From Sulfobacillus thermosulfidooxidans (GTDB lineage: Bacteria > Bacillota > Sulfobacillia > Sulfobacillales > Sulfobacillaceae): 64,000 nucleotides of DNA. A model generated the notes under the pieces. That model saw nothing but the letters and a program-made list of their open reading frames with translations. It was not told where the DNA came from and did not search any database. The stretch spans positions 682,001 to 746,000 of the forward strand of contig NZ_LGRO01000001.1 in NCBI RefSeq assembly GCF_001280565.1. Reading direction: 5' to 3'. Shown piece after piece: positions 8,936 through 17,132 of this stretch; position 1 is the first letter of the stretch; each line of letters opens with the position of its first letter. The translations under genes were made by a program, and so were the position numbers.

Positions 8936-9967
8936 GTGCATGGCGGGGACTGGGCTATTTATGATGCCACCACGTGGGCAGAAAAAAATTTTTTAGATTT
9001 ATCGAGCAGCATCTCACCATACGGTCCTGGTCCTAGGGCCCGCCTATTGTGGCCGTCGTTGATTGACCGTTTGGATCGGTATCCCGATTGGCGCAAAAGC
9101 CAGGTAAGTGAACAATTGGCCCGGCATCTTAGAGTAGACACGAGAAATTTGATTGTGACAGCTGGTGCGATGGAAGCCATTGAACTGCTTTTTCAGGCCT
9201 ATCATCCGCATCACGTTCTGATAAAAATCCCGGCCTTTAGTGAATATGAAACGCGTGCATTATTGCATGGTCAGAATGTCAGCTATGTTACAGGTCCAAA
9301 GGACTTGTCATCTGGACCGGGGATGCTGTTTATAGCGAATCCTGCCAATCCGACAGGGCATCTTCTTTCGGAGAAAGACCTCCAGCAATATAAAGAGTGG
9401 GCTTATGGTCATGGCCACATCATGGTGGTTGATGAGGCCTTTATTGAATTCGTTGAAAATTGGCATCATCACAGCGTGATGCAAGAAGCCATACAATCGG
9501 ATCATCTTGTCGTCTTAGGGTCTTTGACAAAATTTTATGGATTAGCAGGTCTTCGCATCGGATTTTTAGTGGGACAAGAAGATGTCATCGCCAAGATCTC
9601 TCAGCACACGTATTCCTGGCATGTATCGTTGGTCGCACAAGAAATGGCTGTGGCGAGTTTGCATGATCAAACGTATTTTGAGTTAACCAGGTCATGGATT
9701 CACAAGGAAAAGCAGCGATTACAAGACTTATTACAACCATTTGGCAGGGTCGATGATGCAGCACAGGCCAATTATTTTCTGCTTTTTCCTAAACTGCAAT
9801 CCTGTGATGATATCATCAAGGGATTAATCACGCAGGGTATTTTAGTACGCGATGCGAGAACCTTTAAGGGATTAGATCAACCAGCAATACGTATTGCGGT
9901 TAAACGTCCAAAAGATTCGGACCGACTGGTGAAGGCATTATCGGCCATTTATGGAATAACGCGGTAG
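8936..9967 (+). CDS. cobD: Threonine-phosphate decarboxylase-like PLP enzyme
   Basis: A 343-aa fold-type I PLP enzyme of the HisC/CobD group. The opening HGGD followed by LDLSSSISPYGPG is typical of L-threonine-O-3-phosphate decarboxylase, which makes aminopropanol phosphate for the CbiB step. IANPANPTG and VVDEAFIEF are cofactor-binding motifs. The Schiff-base Lys lies in GSLTKFYGLAGLRIGF. GTG 8936 is chosen because GGAGG (8921-8925) is ten bases upstream. A longer frame from 8903 would overlap cobS and contain that site. Histidinol-phosphate aminotransferase is the alternative, but position in the cob operon favours CobD. Confidence 0.86.
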   Translation: MHGGDWAIYDATTWAEKNFLDLSSSISPYGPGPRARLLWPSLIDRLDRYPDWRKSQVSEQLARHLRVDTRNLIVTAGAMEAIELLFQAYHPHHVLIKIPAFSEYETRALLHGQNVSYVTGPKDLSSGPGMLFIANPANPTGHLLSEKDLQQYKEWAYGHGHIMVVDEAFIEFVENWHHHSVMQEAIQSDHLVVLGSLTKFYGLAGLRIGFLVGQEDVIAKISQHTYSWHVSLVAQEMAVASLHDQTYFELTRSWIHKEKQRLQDLLQPFGRVDDAAQANYFLLFPKLQSCDDIIKGLITQGILVRDARTFKGLDQPAIRIAVKRPKDSDRLVKALSAIYGITR

Positions 9968-10017
9968 CCCTGCCGTGAAAAATTTTCCAGAAAGAAAAAT
10001 AGAACGGAGACGAAATC

Positions 10018-10758
10018 GTGGACATCACTTTAGCACATTTATATCCTCAACACATGAATTTGTACGGGGATCGGGGCAATGTTTTAGCGTTACAGTACCG
10101 GGCACAAAAGCGTCAAATTGGCTTTCACATAATTAACGTGGAAATCGGTGAAACCTTAGATTGGCGACACGTTGATATTGTTTTTATGGGAGGCGGTGAA
10201 GACTCCCATCAAGCCAAAATTTATGAAGATTTTCTATGTCGCAAAGACTCATTATCCGAAGCATTGTCCCAAGGATTGCCTATGTTAGCAGTGTGTGGTG
10301 CGTATCAATTATTGGGTCATGAATACCGCACTGCTGATGGTCAGGTTTTGGTTGGTCTGGGTTATTTAGACGTGGTCACCAAAGCGGGAACAACACGATC
10401 TATTGGTGATGTGGTTTGTGAAACGGTATTGCCTCTGACGCCCAATACCTTGGTCGGGTTTGAAAATCATGGTGGGCAGACATTTTTAGGAGAGAAGGCC
10501 AAACCGTTGGCTCATGTCCAGTTAGGTCATGGCAACAACGGGGAGGACGGTACCGAAGGTGCTTTCCAAGGCCATGTGATTGGTACCTATCTTCATGGGT
10601 CATTATTGCCCAAAAATCCCCATTTAACCGATCTTTTATTGACATGGGCGCTAGAATGGCGGGAAGGGAAGCCTGTAGAGTTGCCGCCCTTAGATACCTC
10701 TTGGGAAATGGCAGCGCATGAAGTTATTGTAAAACGGCGAAACTTAAAGCATGTTTAG
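10018..10758 (+). CDS. gatD: Lipid II isoglutaminyl synthase glutaminase subunit
   Basis: A 246-aa class I amidotransferase of the CobB/CobQ-like subgroup. The nucleophile is Cys93 in LAVCGAYQLLG, and His193 lies in GTYLHGSLLPKNP. The N-terminus (LAHLYPQHMNLYGDRGNVLAL) is characteristic of GatD, which supplies ammonia to MurT for amidation of lipid II glutamate. The usual partner murT is not next to it or anywhere in the window. GGAG precedes the GTG start. It follows cobD by 50 bases and may be co-transcribed with the cob genes. A cobalamin-specific amidotransferase is less likely because cobQ is already present. Confidence 0.82.
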   Translation: MDITLAHLYPQHMNLYGDRGNVLALQYRAQKRQIGFHIINVEIGETLDWRHVDIVFMGGGEDSHQAKIYEDFLCRKDSLSEALSQGLPMLAVCGAYQLLGHEYRTADGQVLVGLGYLDVVTKAGTTRSIGDVVCETVLPLTPNTLVGFENHGGQTFLGEKAKPLAHVQLGHGNNGEDGTEGAFQGHVIGTYLHGSLLPKNPHLTDLLLTWALEWREGKPVELPPLDTSWEMAAHEVIVKRRNLKHV

Positions 10759-10768
10759 GGCTCGTTCG

Positions 10769-10777
10769 TGTTATAAT
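10769..10777 (+). promoter_or_regulatory. Extended -10 promoter of tatA
   Basis: TGtTATAAT is an extended -10 element about 45 bases before the tatA ATG, in the gap after gatD. No strong -35 is visible, as expected for extended -10 promoters. Confidence 0.6.
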
Positions 10778-10821
10778 GTGTTATACGGAATTGATGGCTC
10801 GGTTTAAGAAAGGAGTCCACG

Positions 10822-11043
10822 ATGGATCTATTATCTCCGATGCATATTATTGTATTGCTTGTGGTGGCGCTATTAATTTTTGGACCCAAGCGGTTACCGG
10901 AAATCGGATCAGGATTAGGTAAAAGCATTCGTGAATTCAAACAATCCATGAATAGTCAAGTACAAGAGCCCAAAGCTCCGCAACCGACCGAATATCCTGT
11001 TCAAGCGGTGACGAAAGAGCCCGAACCGCCTCAAGAACAATAA
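10822..11043 (+). CDS. tatA: Twin-arginine translocase subunit TatA
   Basis: A 73-aa protein with one N-terminal membrane helix (about residues 7-21), the conserved FGPKRLPEIGSGLG hinge, and an amphipathic helix (KSIREFKQSMNSQ). A short Pro/Glu-rich cytosolic tail follows. It forms the pore-forming oligomer for export of folded proteins. AGAAAGGAG sits eight bases upstream. It is monocistronic with its own promoter and terminator. The window's tatC gene is 51 kb away at 62497. Confidence 0.95.
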   Translation: MDLLSPMHIIVLLVVALLIFGPKRLPEIGSGLGKSIREFKQSMNSQVQEPKAPQPTEYPVQAVTKEPEPPQEQ

Positions 11044-11061
11044 TTTGTTTCAAAAATTATT

Positions 11062-11106
11062 CAGCCTTCTTCATGATCATTTTGATCATGACTGAGGGCT
11101 TTTTTG
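11062..11106 (+). terminator. Intrinsic terminator of tatA
   Basis: A long imperfect hairpin (AGCCTTC..TCATGATCA / TGATCATGA..GAGGGCT) ends in six T residues, 20 bases after the tatA stop. Confidence 0.88.
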
Positions 11107-11173
11107 ATAAAAACGTCTAGCGTGTAGTCATAGACGGTTTTCACGTTAGTATTTTTTGGGGGAGACGGTTAGT

Positions 11174-12124
11174 GTGGCGGATATTGCGCATTTGATAGGG
11201 AATACCCCTATGGTTGAAATAAAATCATTGCAAAATTATGGGGCTGAAGTCTGGGCCAAATTAGAGTCCTTCAATCCGGGAGGATCGATAAAAGATCGCA
11301 CGGCATGGTCATTATTGAAAGATGCGATCGACAGTGGAAAAGTGACATCAGATACGGTCATTATTGAGGCGACTTCAGGTAATACGGGTATTGCTTTAGC
11401 CATGGTTTGTGCTATGGAACACTTACGATTGGTGGTTTTTATGCCTGAGGGGCAAAGCTCTGAAAGGAAACAGCTCTTTTGGGCCTATGGTGCCACAATT
11501 GTTGAGACTCCCCGGGAAGAAAAAACGGCCGGTGCGATCAAACGTGCTAAACAACTTGAACAGATGCTGCCTAATGCGCTCATGTTACGACAACATGAAA
11601 ACCCAGCCAATCCCAACATTCATGAATTAACGACAGGACCGGAAATCTGGGAACAAATGCATCACGATGTTGATGTTTTTGTGGCTGGTGTCGGCACGGG
11701 TGGGACGATTACTGGGACAGGTCGTTATCTTAAGAGGGTGAATCCTCATATCGAGATTGTGGCCGTGGAACCTGAAGGATCCGCCGTGTTAAATGGCAAA
11801 CCGGCGGGGAGTCATAAGATTCAAGGGATTGGTGCGGGCTTTATTCCCCAAGTTCTTGATACTTCTGTGATTACTCGGATTGTCGATGTTCCCGATGATG
11901 CGGCCATCTCATCGGCACAAGAGCTTGCGCGTACTGAAGGACTCGTCGTAGGTTTGTCGTCAGGAGCGGCTTATTGGGCATGTAAACATCTTTTGGAACA
12001 AGGATTGTTTCATGGGAAGCGAATCGCGGTAATTTTTCCGGATTCAGGAGAACGATATCTGTCGACTGGTCTCTATCCTCCGACATCAACGGATTGGGTC
12101 GAACCGTATTTGTCATCTTCTTAG
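11174..12124 (+). CDS. cysK: Cysteine synthase (O-acetylserine sulfhydrylase)
   Basis: A 316-aa fold-type II PLP enzyme that makes cysteine from O-acetylserine and sulfide. LIGNTPMVEI opens the domain. The PLP Lys is in NPGGSIKDRTAW, the substrate loop is EATSGNTGIALA, and the phosphate-binding loop is GVGTGGTITGTGRYL, all intact. GTG 11174 is preferred because GGGGGAG is nine bases upstream. A TTG at 11156 would lie upstream of that site. No S-box or other leader element was recognised. Confidence 0.92.
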   Translation: MADIAHLIGNTPMVEIKSLQNYGAEVWAKLESFNPGGSIKDRTAWSLLKDAIDSGKVTSDTVIIEATSGNTGIALAMVCAMEHLRLVVFMPEGQSSERKQLFWAYGATIVETPREEKTAGAIKRAKQLEQMLPNALMLRQHENPANPNIHELTTGPEIWEQMHHDVDVFVAGVGTGGTITGTGRYLKRVNPHIEIVAVEPEGSAVLNGKPAGSHKIQGIGAGFIPQVLDTSVITRIVDVPDDAAISSAQELARTEGLVVGLSSGAAYWACKHLLEQGLFHGKRIAVIFPDSGERYLSTGLYPPTSTDWVEPYLSSS

Positions 12125-12174
12125 TGCTTAGCGAAAAAGCCCTCAAAAACAGGAATTAGGAAGGATTCGACCTT

Positions 12175-12203
12175 TTGACAAAAAAATAGGCTTTGCGTAT
12201 GAT
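12175..12203 (+). promoter_or_regulatory. Promoter of the selenocysteine tRNA gene
   Basis: TTGACA at 12175-12180, a spacer of exactly 17 bases, then TATGAT at 12198-12203. This is a near-consensus vegetative promoter whose expected start falls a few bases before the mature tRNA 5' end at 12215. Confidence 0.88.
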
Positions 12204-12214
12204 GGTAAAGGTTC

Positions 12215-12310
12215 GGGGGTAGTTGGGGGCTTGGTGCCTTCCATGGACTTCAAATCCAATGGCTGGCCTTAGGGGTCAGCGGTAGGTTCGATTCCTACAT
12301 ACTCCCGCCA
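12215..12310 (+). tRNA. selC: tRNA-Sec (anticodon TCA)
   Basis: A 96-nt tRNA with encoded CCA (12308-12310). The anticodon segment GGACTTCAAATCC places TCA at 12250-12252 and is identical to that of classical bacterial selC. Other tRNA-Sec hallmarks are a 6-bp D stem (GGGGGC/GCCTTC) with a tiny loop, a long variable arm CTGGCC-TTAGG-GGTCAG, and T arm GTAGG-TTCGATT-CCTAC. The acceptor stem has one G-T pair, and an eighth pair would be mismatched. The upper anticodon stem is also imperfect. A suppressor tRNA-Ser is excluded by the D arm and anticodon. It implies that selenoproteins are made, but no selA, selB or selD is in the window. Confidence 0.88.
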
Positions 12311-12737
12311 AAATTTATGCGGTTAACGTTTTGCTTTGAATTCATAAGGTATATCAAACTTTCGGCGCTGATTGTTTGGCGTCTTTTTTTGTAACAACAT
12401 GGGGAGCTAGCGGCTTCGGTTTTGCCTTTAAGTTATTGATATTTTGAAATAAGGCGTTCTCTCCATTACTGGCGTTGTCTTTAAATCCCTCTTCAGGAAG
12501 CACTATATCTTTGGATTTCGCAAGGTCGCATGAGCAGTTGAGTGCTGTAATCTATACTCTTTAAAGGATGACCGCCTGGGTAACCAAGGCGGTCATATAA
12601 TACGAAAGACATGAATACTTCGGGAAATCGGCGGCGTTGGCTAATAGAATTACTTTGCGACATATCTTATTGATTGATGGATGGTTGATGTTTGTGAGTC
12701 TCTTAGGCACGTTACGAGATAAAGACATGGCTTCTAT
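12311..12737. other. Gene-free interval after tRNA-Sec
   Basis: About 430 bases without a convincing gene. A weak terminator-like stem (GGCGC/GCGTC plus T run, near 12363-12391) could end the tRNA transcript. A perfect 10-bp inverted repeat (ATGACCGCCT/AGGCGGTCAT) lies at 12568-12596 and has no T run. Otherwise nothing is recognised. Confidence 0.6.
12568..12596. repeat. Perfect inverted repeat in an intergenic region
   Basis: ATGACCGCCT and AGGCGGTCAT flank a 9-base loop (GGGTAACCA). The stem is GC-rich, but no T tract follows on either strand, so it may be a transcript-end stabiliser, an operator or a relic rather than a standard terminator. Confidence 0.6.
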
Positions 12738-14393
12738 TTAGACGCGAGGGCTCATATTTTCCTGCATAGCGGGGGCGATGTGAATATAGCTCCCGGGAAC
12801 TTTGCAGCGGTCATGACAGTCGGCTTCCAAACTGCAACATAACGAACACACGGTGCCTGCGTGATGGGGACAGTCCACCATATCGTGCGCTTCAAAGCGA
12901 AAGTCACACACGGCACAGGCCACGCCGTCGGGACTCTCGGGAATCGTGGGGCTGGTGCGGGCAATGTAATATTTGCCGTGCGTGAGAAGGGCAATAATCG
13001 GGGACAGGACGAAGGCGAGCCCGAGCGATAAGAAGGGGGAGAACGCGCTCAGGACCTTGCCAAAGAGGCCAAAATAGGCCGCAATCGACACGGCGGAGGC
13101 GATGACCATGGATCCGAATCCCACCGGATTAAAATTATACAAGTGGCCCCGTTTAAATTCGATATAGCTCGGACTCAGCTTCAACAGCGGCTTATTAATC
13201 ACCAAATCCGCCACGACGGCGCCAATCCACGCCACCGCCACGTTGGAATAAAACCCTAAAATACTGCCCAAAAAGCCAAAGACACCGAGTTCCATCAAGG
13301 TCAGGGCAATCCCCACATTCAGCACCAGCCAGACCACGCGGCCAGGATGGACATGAAAAATCCGCGAAAAGAAGTTGGACCACGACAGGGATCCCGAATA
13401 GGCATTGGTGACATTAATTTTGATTTGCGAAAGGAGGACGAAAAAGGTCCCAAGGGTTAACGCCATGGCGACATTGGGAATCCACAAATGCAACGCATGC
13501 AAATACATTTGAATCGGTTCATCGGCTTTGACCGGGCCCACTTGCGGAGCAATATACGACGCGAGTACCGATCCCCCAATTTGTTTGGCCGCGCCTAACA
13601 CGACCCACCCCGGCCCGGCCAGCATGACCGCCCACCACCACGCCCGCCGGTTTTGCGCGGTCAGATTCGGCATAAAGCGGAGGTAATCGACTTGTTCGCC
13701 AATTTGCGCAATCAAGGACAACACGACCCCGGCGGCAGACCCGAAGAGCAAGGCATTGAAGCCGGCACGGCCCGCGCTCCCTGCAAAATGGGTCCAGTGG
13801 ACAAAGGCGTGGGGATCTTTGGTGGCGAGGACCATCAGCGGCAGAATTAAGAGCGCCAACCAGACGGGTTGGGTCCACACTTGCAGCTTCGACAAAAAGG
13901 TCATGCCATAGATGACCAGGGGAATAATGAGCAGGGAGGCCAGGACATAACTGACGGCCAACGGAATGCCAAAGTAGGCCGTAATCGCCTGGGACATGAC
14001 CGATCCTTCTAACGAGAAATAAATAAAGGTAAACGAGGCATACACGAGCGAGGTTAAGGTGGATCCATAGTAGCCAAACCCCGCGCCGCGCGTGAGCAAA
14101 TCCATATCAATGTTATCGCGGGCCGCATAATAGGCGATGGGAATCCCCGTGAGAAAAATGATTACCGCCACAACCAGAATCGCCGTCAAGGCGTTGGTAA
14201 AGCCATAACTTAAGGTAATAGAGCCGCCAATCGCAAAGTCGGCTAAGTAGGCAATCCCACCTAAGGCGGAACTGGCCACGGCAAATTCACTCCAGCGGCG
14301 AAAGGACTGGGGCGCATACCGCAACGCATAATCTTCCATCACGGGGTTATTCACCAGCGCATTAAATCGTCGTTTTTGAGAGCGTTTATTCAT
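12738..14393 (-). CDS. NCS1-type (purine/cytosine permease-like) transporter with Cys-rich tail
   Basis: A 551-aa polytopic membrane protein with about 12 hydrophobic helices. The N-terminal part (FNALVNNPVMEDYALRYAP, then YYAARDNIDMDLLTRGAGFG) resembles nucleobase-cation symporter family 1. After the last helix, a hydrophilic tail of about 60 residues carries CAVC, CPHH, CSLCCS and CHDRC, a Cys/His pattern suited to metal binding. I recall the same transporter-plus-tail at the N-terminus of proteobacterial hybrid histidine kinases; here no kinase follows. ATG 14393 has GGAGGTG just upstream. The gene looks more GC-rich, with more C/G third positions than its neighbours, suggesting transfer. 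The substrate is unknown. Confidence 0.82.
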   Translation of the reverse strand: MNKRSQKRRFNALVNNPVMEDYALRYAPQSFRRWSEFAVASSALGGIAYLADFAIGGSITLSYGFTNALTAILVVAVIIFLTGIPIAYYAARDNIDMDLLTRGAGFGYYGSTLTSLVYASFTFIYFSLEGSVMSQAITAYFGIPLAVSYVLASLLIIPLVIYGMTFLSKLQVWTQPVWLALLILPLMVLATKDPHAFVHWTHFAGSAGRAGFNALLFGSAAGVVLSLIAQIGEQVDYLRFMPNLTAQNRRAWWWAVMLAGPGWVVLGAAKQIGGSVLASYIAPQVGPVKADEPIQMYLHALHLWIPNVAMALTLGTFFVLLSQIKINVTNAYSGSLSWSNFFSRIFHVHPGRVVWLVLNVGIALTLMELGVFGFLGSILGFYSNVAVAWIGAVVADLVINKPLLKLSPSYIEFKRGHLYNFNPVGFGSMVIASAVSIAAYFGLFGKVLSAFSPFLSLGLAFVLSPIIALLTHGKYYIARTSPTIPESPDGVACAVCDFRFEAHDMVDCPHHAGTVCSLCCSLEADCHDRCKVPGSYIHIAPAMQENMSPRV

Positions 14394-14726
14394 AAAACAC
14401 CTCCATGGCAAAGAATGTAAAATATGGGGAAGCTTTCTTAAATAATACGGAAAGTTTTTAAATAAATTTTGTATTTTGTAACAAAAAACCGCGGATTTTT
14501 AGTTTTGATACACTATTTGATACTAAAAATCTAACAATAACGCTCTAATGCAGAAGAATTATCCGACCAGAGAGATACTTGACCATTTAATAACCAAGGT
14601 ATCATCATAAATCTGAATTTGTTAATGTGATTGCTGCGTTTTGGGAAATAATTGTTTTACACGAGAAGGAATTGATAAAAAGTTAAGAAACATAAACAGA
14701 GAACCAATACTTTGGAGGGTCGTATT
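14394..14726. other. Divergent promoter region between transporter and deacylase
   Basis: About 330 AT-rich bases between divergent genes. A direct repeat of TTTGATAC-like units occurs at 14503-14525 (TTTTGATACACTA then TTTGATACTA) and could be an operator. A TATTAT -10-like element faces left near 14440. No gene is visible. Confidence 0.5.
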
Positions 14727-15656
14727 GTGACGACGGTAATGAAAATAATGAGAAAAACGCAAGATAAACTTCCTGTGCCTGGAACCGATATTGCCCTACC
14801 TTATACGCGGATTGAAGGGGAAAAAGATGGCCCGACATTACTGGTGACAGGCGGCGTACATGGCGGTGAATATCCAGGAATTGAGGCGTCGATCCGATTT
14901 GCCCAGCAGCTTGACCCGTCAAAACTTCATGGTCGTGTCGTGGTAATTCATATCACTAATCCGCCGGCCTTCTATGAAAAGACGCAATATATTGTTCCAC
15001 TTGATGGGAAAAATCTCAATCGGGTATTCCCTGGTAAAGCTGATGGAACAGTCTCTGAACGTATAGCCCATGTAGTGACTCAAGTCGCCGAAACAGCCGA
15101 TTATTGGGTCGATCTTCACGGTGGCGATATTCATGAAGCCCTCATTCCTTTTACGATCTATTCTGGTGGAGGAAGCGATGCGGTTGTCAAGATCTCGCGG
15201 GCTATGGCTGAAGCCTTTGGCATTCCCATAATTTTAGAATCGGATTCGGTGGTGGGAGGCAGCTATGCTGCAGCATCCCAAATGGGGATCCCGGCTATCT
15301 TAACAGAAGCTGGCCAAGTAGGTCAGCTTGATGAAAATGCGGTGTCCATACATTTACGCGGATTGAATAACTTAATGGCTACTCTAGGTTTTGTTGATAC
15401 GCCGGTTATGACATTTCCGCCTGCTCAAATTATGCGTCAATTTGTCTGGATACGCTCACGGCATCAAGGATTATTCTATCGGAATATTCAGCCAGGTCAA
15501 AATGTCCGCCGAGGCGATATTGGCGGAACTATCAAAGACGCGTACGGTACCCTTATAGAAGAGGTGCTAGTGCCCCAAGACGGATTGGTATTGTTTACAG
15601 CCACTTCGTTAGCCATCAATCAAGATGATCCCCTCTTCGCGGTGGCAGCCAAGTAA
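14727..15656 (+). CDS. Succinylglutamate desuccinylase/aspartoacylase-family protein
   Basis: A 309-aa zinc hydrolase of the M14-like AstE/AspA family, which removes acyl groups from N-acyl amino acids or related amides. The metal and substrate signature GGVHGGEYPGIEA supplies His and Glu. NPPAFYEKTQY and DGKNLNRVFPG follow, and the third metal ligand is in DLHGGD. The C-terminal 80 residues form a lipoyl-like barrel (NVRRGDIGGTIKDAYG). GTG 14727 is chosen because GGAGGG lies seven bases upstream. Sitting between two NCS1 transporters, it may process an imported amide or nucleobase-derived compound, but this is inference. Confidence 0.85.
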   Translation: MTTVMKIMRKTQDKLPVPGTDIALPYTRIEGEKDGPTLLVTGGVHGGEYPGIEASIRFAQQLDPSKLHGRVVVIHITNPPAFYEKTQYIVPLDGKNLNRVFPGKADGTVSERIAHVVTQVAETADYWVDLHGGDIHEALIPFTIYSGGGSDAVVKISRAMAEAFGIPIILESDSVVGGSYAAASQMGIPAILTEAGQVGQLDENAVSIHLRGLNNLMATLGFVDTPVMTFPPAQIMRQFVWIRSRHQGLFYRNIQPGQNVRRGDIGGTIKDAYGTLIEEVLVPQDGLVLFTATSLAINQDDPLFAVAAK

Positions 15657-15761
15657 TTATTGTGTAAGCTGAAAGTCGTTTGGCCATTTTTCCATGTTTG
15701 CGGCATGGATTTAATTCCCACTGCAAACACACCAATACGCCAGAACCATTGATTGTGAGGA

Positions 15762-17132
15762 TTACGTAGTCGCTTCAATGGGTGGATGTAGCGTGCTCCA
15801 CGTCCAGTAAACGACTAAAGTGACGGAAAAGCCCAGGAAGTATCCCAATGATGACGTACGAAAAATATCCAAAGCCAAGGGACCTGTAAAAATGGCCGTG
15901 GACGTCGTAGAAAGGGCAATGCCTGCTCCCAAAATCCATGAGATCATTGCCGCTGTGGCGGATGCCCTGGGGGCATGGGAAACGTTCATTAAGGCAATGG
16001 CGGCCCAAGGTGCCAAGAATCCTGCAATAAGACTTAAAAATGCTTCAAAGGAAAAGAGAAATTGCTGAGAAACCAACAAGACATAAAGACTGGCACCAAT
16101 AGAGACGATGGCATCAACACCAATCGTACGAGAACGAGGCACTTTGACCCCAGCAGCCAATAAGCTTAATCCGGATGAATACGCATCAAGGATACCACCA
16201 GCGATAATGCCAATTGTGGTCACGAGCAAGTAGGGAATTTCCGCCCACGCTGGCATCCATTTTAGTAATAACGCAATGGGATTAACAGCGGAAGATAAGT
16301 TGGGAGCACTTTGGCTGAGCAAGAGCCCTGCAAACATCATTAATCCCGTCGAAACAATTGAGCCCCATGCTGCCGCACGGACAACTTTTTGGGGTGGTAT
16401 GGTTTTTGGCAAATGACGTGTATAATCAGATGCCGTTGTGACCCAAGACAGGACACTCGCTGCAACGACAATCGTGACCGCTGGAAGAAAGCTGTCAAGC
16501 CATGGTCCAGGCGCCTTGGCGGCAATCACATGCCATTTGACATGCGGGATAAATGCCATGAGGACGAAAAGGGTCAATACGCCAAAAATATAGGAGAACC
16601 ATTGCTGAAATCTCTCAATCAAGGCATGGCCGAAAAATGCGATGGTTAACTCTAGAGCGGCTGAGAGTATCAAGGACAATAGTAGCCAGAAGATGGTCGT
16701 TGGGATTCCGAAAAGTAACTTGAAAATCGTTTCCATGGCATAGGTGGCGATAACGAGAACCACGGTCTCCCAACCTAACATGTTAATCCACGAGATAATG
16801 GCCATAAATCGGTTGCCATGAGCCCCAAAATAGCGCGCAGAGTATGCCATAGTCGGGATGCCCGTTCGCTGTCCGGGAAGTCCCAGATATCCGATAATCC
16901 AGTACGTGGATAAACCCAATATTAAGGCCAAAACGCTCTGCCAAAGTGACAGCCCGAAGGTCCAAATAACGGCACCAATAACCAAATAAGCAAACGAAAG
17001 ATTTCCCGCGAACCATACCCAAAATAGTTGAGGAGCTCCGCCATACCGGTCTTTTTCGGGAACCGGTTCAATACCAATAGCCTCAATCCTCCATAAAGGT
17101 GGTTCGGTTTGACGATCTCGAGATGTCATCAT
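15762..17132 (-). CDS. NCS1-family permease (cytosine/purine/hydantoin type)
   Basis: A 456-aa membrane protein with about 12 hydrophobic segments. The N-terminal PVPEKDRYGGAPQLFWVWFAGNL is the usual NCS1 entry motif, followed by GLPGQRTGIPTMAYSARYFG. It probably imports a nucleobase or related heterocycle by cation symport. The ATG pair at 17127-17132 has no adjacent ribosome binding site. The only strong one (AAAGGAGG) is about 55 bases upstream, separated by a 9-bp GC-rich hairpin that would bring it close (see the separate entry). It is convergent with the deacylase gene. Confidence 0.86.
   Translation of the reverse strand: MMTSRDRQTEPPLWRIEAIGIEPVPEKDRYGGAPQLFWVWFAGNLSFAYLVIGAVIWTFGLSLWQSVLALILGLSTYWIIGYLGLPGQRTGIPTMAYSARYFGAHGNRFMAIISWINMLGWETVVLVIATYAMETIFKLLFGIPTTIFWLLLSLILSAALELTIAFFGHALIERFQQWFSYIFGVLTLFVLMAFIPHVKWHVIAAKAPGPWLDSFLPAVTIVVAASVLSWVTTASDYTRHLPKTIPPQKVVRAAAWGSIVSTGLMMFAGLLLSQSAPNLSSAVNPIALLLKWMPAWAEIPYLLVTTIGIIAGGILDAYSSGLSLLAAGVKVPRSRTIGVDAIVSIGASLYVLLVSQQFLFSFEAFLSLIAGFLAPWAAIALMNVSHAPRASATAAMISWILGAGIALSTTSTAIFTGPLALDIFRTSSLGYFLGFSVTLVVYWTWSTLHPPIEATT

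Noticed and set aside
13519-13878. Long antisense-frame reading inside the first NCS1 gene
   Set aside because: A shadow frame produced by GC-rich codon use of the real gene on the same strand.
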